The position numbers and the translations under genes are program-made. Positions 1 through 6,700 of a stretch of 8,006 bases of DNA are shown in pieces. Positions within the stretch are counted from its first letter, which is position 1. Each line of letters opens with the position of its first letter. The stretch is from Candidatus Krumholzibacteriia bacterium. GTDB lineage: Bacteria; Krumholzibacteriota; Krumholzibacteria; WVZY01; JAKEHA01. Under the pieces are notes generated by a model. The model ran no database searches, had not been told where the DNA came from, and saw only the letters and a program-made list of their open reading frames with translations. Location of the stretch: NCBI GenBank assembly GCA_029863355.1, contig JAOTVO010000113.1:1-8006 (forward strand), read 5' to 3'.

Positions 1-1
1 C

Positions 2-1402
2 GAGGGGGAGCTGCTCGCCGTTACCGTCTTCCTGTTCTGGTGCGTCCTCTCGTTGCTGCTGCTCGCGCGCGCCCAAACCGCGCCGACGCCCCGCGCGCTC
101 GTCGCCGCGGGCGCGAGCCTGGGCGTGGCCGCGCTCACGCGCCCGCTGATCCTGATCTTCTTCGTGGCGGTGCCGGTCCTATTTCATCTCGCGCGCGACG
201 CGCGCGACGCGCGCGACGCGCGGGCCTGGATCCGGCGCAGCGCCCTCGTGCTGGGCGCGGCGCTGGTGGTGATCGCGCCGGTGCTCATCCGCAACTACGT
301 CGTCGCCCGCGCCGTCGTCCCCATCGCGTCCTCCGGGGGCGTCAACTTCTTCATCGGCAACAACCCGTTCGCCGACGGACGGACCGCGTTCTTGCCCGGC
401 ACGGGCGCGCCGTGGGGAGGTGGAGAGGCGGAGGCCATGGCCGTCGCCGAGCAGGCGACGGGCCGGAAGCTGTCGGGCGCCGAGGCGTCGGGCTGGTACT
501 TCCGCCAGGGATGGGAATCCATCCGCAAGCAACCGGGACCGACGCTGCGCCTGTGGCTGCGCAAGGTGTGGCTCTTCTGGGAGGGACCGGAGCGCTCGAA
601 CGAGAAGTTCATGTACTTTTTCTGGCGGCGCTCGGGCATGGGCTATCTCCCCATGTTCGCATTCTGGATCGTGGGGCCGCTCGCGCTGGCGGGAATGGCG
701 CTCGAGTGGCGGCGGCGGCGGGAGCTGGCGCTGCCCTATCTCTTCGTGGGCCTCTTCATGGTCGGGGTCGTCGCCTTCTTCGTCAACGCCCGCTTTCGTC
801 TTCCCGTCACACCGGTGCTGGTGGTCTTTGCCGCCGCGGCGCTCGCGCGCGGGGCCGGGGCGCTGCGTGAACGCCGGCTGCCCGCGCTGGGTCGGGGAGT
901 GGCGCTCTTCCTCGCGCTCTTCGTGCTCGTCAACGCGAGTTACCCGTCGTTCCACCGCGACAAGCCCCACCAGCTTGCCATCTCCCACTACACCTTCGCC
1001 GCGGCGCACCTGCAGGCGGGGCGTTACGACGATGCGATTCGCGCCTTGGAGGACGCGCGGCGGGCATTCGAGGCCAACCCGTCGCGCGAGTACACCCACG
1101 TGATGCGCGACGTGAACATGAAGCTCGGCGCGCTCTACTACGAGCGCGGCGATTGCGACCGCGTCGTCGGCGCGCTGGGGCGCGTGGAGGGAAGCGACGA
1201 GAAGGCGCTGGCCGCGCGCGAGCTGACGGCGCGGTGCTTGGAGGCGCTGCGGCGCTACCCCGAGGCGATCGCCGCGTACCGCGATGTCCTGCGCGCGAGG
1301 CCGGGGGCGGCGGACGTGCTCGAGGGGCTGGCGCGCTGTCTGGAAGCCACGGGCCGGGCCGCCGAGGCAGAGGAGATCAAGCGCCGGCTCGCCGAACCGT
1401 AG
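2..1402 (+). CDS. GT39/ArnT-like membrane glycosyltransferase with C-terminal TPR domain (5' partial)
   Basis: The frame is open from the window edge to the TAG at 1400-1402, giving 466 visible residues; the true start is upstream. By family knowledge, GT39/ArnT/PMT-like enzymes move sugars from polyprenyl-phosphate carriers to lipid or protein acceptors on the outer face of the inner membrane. Seen here: a GELL motif at residues 2-5 at the head of a hydrophobic helix (about 3-23), further helices at about 31-63 and 82-101, an IRNY motif (96-99), then the loop motif GGVNFFIGNNPF (112-123) typical of these enzymes. Later helices lie at about 219-236, 243-263, 266-282 and 299-314, with FRLPVTP (265-271), also typical. 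From about 328 to the end the protein is soluble, with helical pairs such as GRYDDAIRALEDA and RRYPEAIAAYRDVL that read as roughly three TPR units. The catalytic acidic residues of the first periplasmic loop are not in the window. The acceptor is unknown. Family assignment is good; the exact reaction is not determined. Confidence 0.82.
   Translation, partial: EGELLAVTVFLFWCVLSLLLLARAQTAPTPRALVAAGASLGVAALTRPLILIFFVAVPVLFHLARDARDARDARAWIRRSALVLGAALVVIAPVLIRNYVVARAVVPIASSGGVNFFIGNNPFADGRTAFLPGTGAPWGGGEAEAMAVAEQATGRKLSGAEASGWYFRQGWESIRKQPGPTLRLWLRKVWLFWEGPERSNEKFMYFFWRRSGMGYLPMFAFWIVGPLALAGMALEWRRRRELALPYLFVGLFMVGVVAFFVNARFRLPVTPVLVVFAAAALARGAGALRERRLPALGRGVALFLALFVLVNASYPSFHRDKPHQLAISHYTFAAAHLQAGRYDDAIRALEDARRAFEANPSREYTHVMRDVNMKLGALYYERGDCDRVVGALGRVEGSDEKALAARELTARCLEALRRYPEAIAAYRDVLRARPGAADVLEGLARCLEATGRAAEAEEIKRRLAEP
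189..223 (+). repeat. Short tandem repeat of a 9-bp unit inside the glycosyltransferase gene
   Basis: The unit GCGCGCGAC is repeated about three and a half times and encodes Ala-Arg-Asp repeats (LARDARDARDARAW) in a charged loop between two membrane helices. Because 9 bp is three codons, gain or loss of a unit would keep the frame. No function is implied. Confidence 0.75.
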
Positions 1403-1416
1403 GGCCGCGTTCCCAC

Positions 1417-1445
1417 TTCTTCTCGCGCGCGCGATGCGGTACCAT
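1417..1445 (+). promoter_or_regulatory. Weak candidate promoter for the beta-barrel gene
   Basis: The 81-nt gap between the glycosyltransferase stop and the barrel start holds TACCAT (1440-1445), a 4-of-6 match to a -10 box, with TTCTTC at 1417-1422 as a poor -35 at 17-nt spacing. This is a weak match and the gene could instead be read through from upstream. Confidence 0.22.
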
Positions 1446-1469
1446 TGGCGCACGGACATCACACACCTC

Positions 1470-1475
1470 GGAGGA
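1470..1475 (+). promoter_or_regulatory. Shine-Dalgarno sequence of the beta-barrel gene
   Basis: GGAGGA lies 8 nt before the ATG at 1484. It fixes that codon as the start rather than the in-frame non-ATG codon near 1445, and the protein then begins with a proper signal peptide. Confidence 0.85.
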
Positions 1476-1483
1476 CCTGGAGC

Positions 1484-2125
1484 ATGAAAAAGAAAGCGGC
1501 GATCTTCGTCGTGCTGGTGGCGTGCCTGTCGGTGGCGGGTGACGCATCCGCGCGCAAGCGGTGGGACTTCGGCCTCAAGGGCGGGCTGAACGTGGCCGGT
1601 CTCTACGGCTCCGACGCCGACACCATCGGCACGGACAACCGCACCGGTGTCATCGTCGGCGCTTTCGTGACCATGAAGCTCAACCCGGGCGTCGGCATCC
1701 GGCTCGAGGGACACTATGCCCAGAAGGGCGCAAAGCGCGCGCTGCCGGAAGGCGAGCTGACCGCCAAGATCGACTACATCGACGTGCCGCTGCTCGTGGT
1801 CTTCCAGCGCGAGATGACCGAGGATACCTTCTGGCTCAACATGCACGTCGGCCCCGTGTTCAGCTTCAAGGTGAACGCGGGAGGGGAGGTGTCCGCCGGC
1901 GGGACCTACGCCGGTCGCGACATCGACGGCATCACCAAGAACTTCGACTACGGCGGGGCGGTGGGTATCGGCGGCGCCTGGAACGCCGGGCGCTTCGACG
2001 TCGTGATCGACGCGCGCTACACGGTGAGCTTCGTGTCCATCGACGATACCGGCGAAGACCTGGACTTTCGCAACAACGCCTTCTCGGCGTTGGCCGGAGT
2101 CGCCGTGCCGCTGGGGTACCGGTAG
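1484..2125 (+). CDS. Small outer-membrane beta-barrel protein (PorT-like/OMP_b-brl_2 type)
   Basis: A 213-residue secreted protein. Residues 1-23 are a Sec signal peptide: KKK, a hydrophobic core (AAIFVVLVACLSV) and an ASA cleavage site before Arg24. The mature 190 residues have alternating strand pattern throughout and no long hydrophobic helix. FGLKGGLNVAGL (29-40) resembles the first strand of the PF13568-type outer-membrane barrel family, and IDYIDVPLLVVF (97-108) matches that family's characteristic 'YxxIPLL'-like strand; HVGPVFSFKVNAG (121-133) is a further strand. Size suits an eight-stranded barrel rather than a TolC-like channel or a classic porin. The C-terminus is VAVPLGYR, so the last residue is Arg rather than the usual aromatic residue, with Tyr next to it. 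No motif points to a ligand or enzymatic role. The next gene begins directly after the TAG stop, so the two are probably co-translated. The family is a confident call; the function is not known. Confidence 0.86.
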   Translation: MKKKAAIFVVLVACLSVAGDASARKRWDFGLKGGLNVAGLYGSDADTIGTDNRTGVIVGAFVTMKLNPGVGIRLEGHYAQKGAKRALPEGELTAKIDYIDVPLLVVFQREMTEDTFWLNMHVGPVFSFKVNAGGEVSAGGTYAGRDIDGITKNFDYGGAVGIGGAWNAGRFDVVIDARYTVSFVSIDDTGEDLDFRNNAFSALAGVAVPLGYR

Positions 2126-2488
2126 GTGATCTGGCAGGTTTACGCCTGGATACTGCTGCTCCTGACCGCCACCTCGTGGCTCGGTCTTCTGCGCGCCGAG
2201 ATCTCGACGCGGGACCTGATCGACATTCCGGTGTCGATCGTTCTCGTCGTGGGTGTTTTCGGCTACGCGTATCGCAAGGCCCTGGTCATCCCGGGCTTCT
2301 GGCGGGTGTGGCTGGTCGCGCAGATCGCCTGGGACGTGAGCTACAACGTGCTCGGGTTGGACCGCGAGGGGCGCGCGCTGGCGCTCTATCTGGTGTTCAC
2401 GGTGCCGGCATACGTCGCGCTGTTGCTGTACGGGTACTTCAGCGCCCCCCTCTGGCGCTCCCGCGGCCGCTCCGGCGCCGAGCCCTGA
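2126..2488 (+). CDS. Small four-helix inner-membrane protein, unknown function
   Basis: A 120-residue protein starting with GTG on the base after the barrel gene's TAG, in the same reading frame. GGGG at 2113-2116 is a weak ribosome binding site 9 nt upstream, so initiation probably relies on ribosomes finishing the barrel gene. Four hydrophobic segments are visible: about 4-22 (VYAWILLLLTATSWLGLL), 31-49 (LIDIPVSIVLVVGVFGYAY), 58-77 (FWRVWLVAQIAWDVSYNVLG) and 85-105 (LALYLVFTVPAYVALLLYGYF). It ends in a basic tail (WRSRGRSGAEP), which suggests a cytoplasmic C-terminus. Trp and Tyr are frequent near helix ends. I do not recognise the family and see no catalytic motif. The coding case rests on tight linkage, no stop codons and a coherent membrane pattern. 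Its role may be tied to the barrel protein, but that is inference from position only. Confidence 0.7.
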   Translation: MIWQVYAWILLLLTATSWLGLLRAEISTRDLIDIPVSIVLVVGVFGYAYRKALVIPGFWRVWLVAQIAWDVSYNVLGLDREGRALALYLVFTVPAYVALLLYGYFSAPLWRSRGRSGAEP

Positions 2489-2561
2489 CGGGCCGCCCAG
2501 GACGGGAACAAACGCCGCGCGCCCCGCGTAAGTAGTCCAAGGGTCTCGCCGGCGGACGGCG

Positions 2562-2590
2562 ATGCAACTCATATAAAACAAACAAGTTGT
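2562..2590 (+). promoter_or_regulatory. AT-rich island with TATAAA box and inverted half-sites: candidate promoter/operator of the efflux operon
   Basis: This 29-nt stretch stands out as AT-rich within very GC-rich surroundings. It holds TATAAA (2572-2577) as a likely -10 box and an inverted repeat CAACT (2565-2569) / AGTTG (2585-2589) centred on it with a 15-nt gap. ACAAGTTGT (2582-2590) is itself a small palindrome. There is no recognisable -35 hexamer 17 nt upstream (CCGGCG at 2549-2554), so activity may be weak or need an activator. Half-sites flanking a -10 box would suit a repressor of the kind that often controls RND pumps, but no regulator gene is visible. Confidence 0.4.
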
Positions 2591-2595
2591 GCCGT

Positions 2596-2612
2596 AGCGG
2601 CGGAAAGCCGCT
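2596..2612 (+). other. Potential hairpin in the leader of the efflux operon
   Basis: AGCGGC (2596-2601) and GCCGCT (2607-2612) can form a perfect 6-bp stem with a GGAAA loop. No T-tract follows, so it does not look like an intrinsic terminator. It would lie in the 5' leader if transcription starts just after the TATAAA box. Confidence 0.35.
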
Positions 2613-2624
2613 CGGCCCTCGCGA

Positions 2625-2630
2625 AGGGAG
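2625..2630 (+). promoter_or_regulatory. Shine-Dalgarno sequence that decides the adaptor gene start
   Basis: AGGGAG sits 8 nt before the ATG at 2639, an ideal distance. An in-frame GTG at 2630 overlaps this motif and would have no room for a ribosome binding site, so ATG 2639 is preferred. CCCT at 2616-2619 can pair with AGGG at 2625-2628, which could partly mask the site. Confidence 0.75.
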
Positions 2631-2638
2631 TGCGCCCC

Positions 2639-3766
2639 ATGGCGCCATCGATCCGCCCCCGCGTCCGAGTTTCCCGGCTTTCCTGGTTCCTCCCCGCCGC
2701 GCTCCTCGCCACCGCCTGCGGGGGAGGAAACGGCCAGGAGGCGCGCGCCGGCCACAACGGATCCGATGCCGCCGGGCGGCCCCAGCAGCCGGCCGTGCCC
2801 GTCGCCGTCGGGTCCGCGACCACCGGTTCCATCGCTACCTATTACACCGCCACCGCCTCGCTCGCTCCGGAGAGGGAAGCGGAGGTCCTCTCGCGCGTGG
2901 CCGGCTTGGTCAAGCAGCTCCTCTGCGAGGAGGGCGACGCGGTGCGCGAGGGAGATCCGCTCCTGCTCATCGACAATGACGAGTATCTCTACCGCCTGCG
3001 CCAGGCCGAGGCGGAGCGCGCCGACGTGGAATCCCGCCTGGCGCGCCTCGAGGAGATGCGCTCGCGCGACCTCGTCTCGGCCGAGGAGTACGAGTCGCTG
3101 AAGAACGACCTCAAGACAGCCGAGGCGAACGAGGGGCTGGCGCGACTCAACGTCTCCTACACGCGCGTCACCGCGCCCTTCACCGGACGGGTGACCCTGC
3201 GGCGCGTCGAGCGGGGGCAGAACGTTAGCGTGGGGACGCCGCTGTTCGTGCTGGCCGACTTCGAGCCGCTCCTCGCTCGCGTGCACGTGCCGGCCAAGGA
3301 GTTTGCCAAGCTCGCACCCGATCAGCCCGTCCAGCTCGTCCTGGAGTCGAGCGGCGAGCGGCTCGCCGGTCGCATCAAGCTCGTCAGCCCCGTGATCGAC
3401 GCGACCAGCGGCACCATCAAGGTGACCGTCGAGGTCTCCCACTACCCGCCGACGGTGCGGCCCGGCGACTTCGCGCAGGTGCGCATCGTCACCGAGCGGC
3501 GCGAGTCCGCGACACTCGTGCCCAAGATCGCGCTGGTCGTCGACCGCGGCGAGCGCGTGCTCTTCGTGGCGGCCGACAGCACGGCCGAGCGCCGCGTGGT
3601 CGAGGTCGGGTTCGAAGACGACGTCAACGCCGAGATCCAGTCCGGGCTGGCGCCGGGTGAGCGCGTGGTGGTCAAGGGGCAGCGCTCGCTCAAGCACGGG
3701 CAGGTCATCAAAATTCTCGAGTCCGGCGAGGTCGCCGGCGACACCACCGCGCAGGACGGCTCCTGA
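2639..3766 (+). CDS. RND efflux periplasmic adaptor (membrane-fusion) lipoprotein
   Basis: A 375-residue membrane-fusion protein of the AcrA/MdtA class, which links an inner-membrane RND pump to an outer-membrane duct. A basic N-terminus and hydrophobic stretch (14-26) end at Cys27 in LLATAC, a slightly non-canonical lipobox with Ala at -3, so lipidation is likely. Domains: first lipoyl half about 81-112 (RVAGLVKQLLCEEGDAVREG), a short alpha-hairpin about 113-170 rich in Glu, Arg and Leu, second lipoyl half about 172-206 with TAPFTGRV (178-185), beta-barrel about 208-285 including the hallmark SPVIDATSGTIKV (250-262), and a membrane-proximal domain about 290-362 (LAPGERVVVKG at 337-347). Length is normal for the family. 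Cys96 stands in the lipoyl turn just before EEGD. The TGA stop shares one base with the ATG of the RND gene that follows, so translation is probably coupled. The family is certain from these motifs; substrate and partners beyond the adjacent pumps are inferred. Confidence 0.95.
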   Translation: MAPSIRPRVRVSRLSWFLPAALLATACGGGNGQEARAGHNGSDAAGRPQQPAVPVAVGSATTGSIATYYTATASLAPEREAEVLSRVAGLVKQLLCEEGDAVREGDPLLLIDNDEYLYRLRQAEAERADVESRLARLEEMRSRDLVSAEEYESLKNDLKTAEANEGLARLNVSYTRVTAPFTGRVTLRRVERGQNVSVGTPLFVLADFEPLLARVHVPAKEFAKLAPDQPVQLVLESSGERLAGRIKLVSPVIDATSGTIKVTVEVSHYPPTVRPGDFAQVRIVTERRESATLVPKIALVVDRGERVLFVAADSTAERRVVEVGFEDDVNAEIQSGLAPGERVVVKGQRSLKHGQVIKILESGEVAGDTTAQDGS

Positions 3767-6700
3767 TGCGCGGTGTGGTCGCCGTCGCGATCCGCCGTCG
3801 CGTGACGGTCGTGATGACGGCGCTCGCCGTAGCCGCGTTCGGCTACGTCGGCTACTCGCGCCTTCCCCTCGAGCTCTTTCCCGACATCACCTATCCCTCG
3901 CTCACCGTCCAGACGGACTTCCCGGACACCGCCCCGCAAGAGGTGGAGAACCTCGTCACGCGCCCCGTGGAGGAGGCCGTCGGCGTGCTGCGGGGGCTGC
4001 ACCTGATCCACTCCGTCTCGCGTCCCGGCGTGTCCGAGGTCACGCTGGAGTTCGACTGGGACACGGACATGGACATGATGTCCATGGAAGTGCGCGAGAA
4101 GCTCGACCGCCTGGTCCTGCCCGAGGGGACGGAAGACCCCATCGTTCTGCGCTACGATCCGTCGCTCGACCCGGTCATGCGCCTGGCGCTGTCGGGGCCG
4201 GACGACCTCGCCGTCATCCGCCGGCTGGCCGAGCGCCGCATCAAGATGGACTTCGAGACGATCAAGGGCGTGGCCGCCGCGCAGGTCAAAGGCGGCCTGG
4301 AGGACGAGATCCAGATCGAGATCAACCAGGAACGCCTGGCCGTGCTGGGTATTCCCCTGGACCGCGTGCGCCAGGTGGTCGGGGTCTCCAACGTGAACTT
4401 GCCCGGCGGGGCGCTGCGTGGCGCGGACAGCCAGTTCATCATTCGCACGATGAACGAGTTCGACAGCGTGGGCGAGATTGCCGACTTGATCATCGCGCGC
4501 CAGGGCGACGCGACCGTGCGCCTGAGCGACGTCGCCGTGGTGCGCATGGGGACCAAGGAGCGCGAGGAGATCGCGCGCGTGGGCGGGAGCGAGTGCGTAG
4601 AGATCGCCATCTACAAGGAGGGCGACGCCAACGCCGTCACCGTCGCGACGCTCGTGCGCGAGCGCATGGCCGAGTGGGGGGAGAAGCTCCCGACCGGCTA
4701 CGCGCTCTCAGTGCTCTTCGATCAGTCGCACTTCGTCCGGCGCGCGATCGGCGAGGTGCGCAGCGCGGCCGTGATCGGCGGTATCCTCGCCGTCATCGTG
4801 CTCTTCCTCTTCCTGCGCGACGCGCGTAGCACCCTGATCGTGGCCACATCCATCCCGCTCTCCGTGGTCGCCACCTTCCTGCTCATGTACCGCATGGACA
4901 TCTCGCTCAACGTCATGTCGCTGGGCGGGCTCACCCTGGGCATCGGGATGCTCGTGGACAGCTCGATCGTCGTGCTCGAGTCCATCCACCGCAAGAAGCG
5001 GCAGGGCGTGCCCCTGGCGCGCGCCGCGCTGGAGGGGACCGCCGAGGTGGGGCCGGCGGTGACGGCCTCGACGCTCACCACGGTGGCCGTGTTCCTGCCC
5101 ATCGTGTTCGTCGAAGGCATCGCCGGCCAGCTCTTCAAGGATCAGGCGCTCACGGTGACGCTGAGCCTGCTCGCGTCGCTGGCCGTTGCCGTGACCGTGA
5201 TTCCGATGCTCAGCGCGCTGGGCGCGCCCGTGGCGCGCGCGGACCTCGAGGCGCAGAGCGACGACGCCGCCGGCGCCGCCGCCGACCACGTCGCCCGCTT
5301 CCGCTCGCTGGGCGCGTTCTCCCGTGCCTACGACCGCGTTGTGCGCGGTGCCATCGCGCGGCGTTGGAGCACGCTGGCCGTCGCCTTCTCGCTTTTCGCC
5401 GTCTCCGTGTGGTCGCTACGCCTTCTCGGCACCGAGCTCATCCCGCAGCTTTCCGAGGGCGAATTCTTCTTCGAGGTCAACCTGCCCGAAGGTGCGTCGC
5501 TGGCCGCAACCGACCGCGTCATGAGCGGGCTGGAAGAAGCCGTGGCCGGCGAAGATGTCGTCGACCACTACTACGCGACGGTTGGCAGCCGTCTGGTCGC
5601 GGGCGGGATGTCCCTCAACACGAAGGCGGAGAACCTCGGTCAGCTCAACGTGGCCATGCGCGACCGTGGCGACGAGACCGGCGAGGCCGTGCTGGTCGAG
5701 CGACTGCGCGAGCGCTTCGCCCTGATCCCCGACCTGGAAGTGAAACTCGGTCGTCCCTCGTATTTCAGCTTGAAGACGCCCGTCGAAGTGGTGCTCTACG
5801 GCGACAATCTCGAGGAGCTGCGCGAATACTCGCTGGATCTGGTCCAGGAGCTAGCCGCGGTTCCCGGCCTGGCTGACGTGCGCTCTTCGCTCGAGGCAGG
5901 CAACCCCGAGCTGCAAGTGGTTTTCGACCGGGCGCGGCTGGCCAGCCTGGGACTCGACATGGGCGTGCTCTCGGAGACGTTGCGCAATCGCGTGCAGGGC
6001 GTGGTGCCCACCCGCTTCAAGGAAAAAGATCGCCAGATCGACATCCGCGTGCGCAACATGGAAACCGACCGCGCGTCGGTGGCGGACGTGCGTAACCTCG
6101 TCTTGCCCGGCGCCGATGGGCAGGCGATCCGTCTGCTTTCGGTGGCCGACGTGCACCTGGACCGCGGTCCCGCGGAGATCCACCGTCTGCAGCAGCAGCG
6201 GGCCGCCGTCGTCTCGGCCAACCTCGAGGGGCGCTCCCTGGGCGCCGCGGTCAGCGACATCGAAGAGGCCATGGCGCTGAGCCCCCCACCCGAGGGCATC
6301 ACGGTGGAGTTGGGTGGACAGAACCGTGAGATGCGGGTGTCGTTCGCGAGCCTGCGCTTCGCGCTCGGGCTCGCCGTTTTCCTGGTCTACCTGGTGATGG
6401 CCGCCACCTTCGAGTCTTTCGTCCATCCCTTCGTCGTGATGTTCACCATCCCGCTGGCGCTCGTCGGCGTCGTGGCCGGTCTCCTGGCCACGGGCACGAC
6501 CATCACCGTCGTCGTGCTCATTGGCGCCATCATGCTGGTGGGCATCGTCGTCAACAACGCGATCGTGCTCATCGACGCCATCAATCGGCTGCGCCGCGCC
6601 GGGCTGGACAAGGTGGAGGCCGTTGTGCAGGCGGGGCACATCCGCCTGCGCCCGATCCTGATGACCACGCTCACCACCATCCTGGCCTTGGTGCCGATGG

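Noticed and set aside
189..223. The short GC-rich repeat as a CRISPR or regulatory repeat array.
   Set aside because: The units are 9 bp, contiguous and in frame within a coding gene, with no spacers.
53..1402. TTG at 53 as the start of the glycosyltransferase.
   Set aside because: The frame stays open upstream to the window edge and the upstream codons encode a typical GELL-headed membrane helix of this family, so the gene is cut by the window rather than starting there.
2482..2493. GCCC-TGAC-GGGC hairpin at the end of the small membrane protein gene as an intrinsic terminator.
   Set aside because: The stem is only 4 bp, includes the stop codon in its loop and has no T-tract after it.
1561..2535. 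A 324-codon + strand frame covering the barrel and small membrane protein genes.
   Set aside because: Its product is Arg-rich and low in complexity, while the competing frame gives a signal peptide, barrel strands and membrane helices.
2630..2632. GTG at 2630 as the adaptor start.
   Set aside because: It overlaps the AGGGAG motif that is ideally placed for the ATG at 2639, leaving no ribosome binding site for the GTG.
179..3697. A 1172-codon open frame on the minus strand, opposite the glycosyltransferase, barrel, small membrane protein and adaptor genes.
   Set aside because: It runs antisense to several genes that are recognisable by family motifs, its translation is rich in Arg, His, Asp and Gly with no domain or membrane pattern, and strong GC bias removes stops from this frame. 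It is a codon-bias artefact.
3657..4829. A 390-codon + strand frame across the adaptor/RND junction.
   Set aside because: It overlaps the unmistakable RND N-terminal region and yields an Arg/Gly/Ala-rich product without motifs.
4708..6639. Minus-strand open frames inside the first RND gene (4708-5289 and 5851-6639).
   Set aside because: They are antisense shadows of conserved RND sequence with His/Asp/Glu-rich products and no plausible start context.
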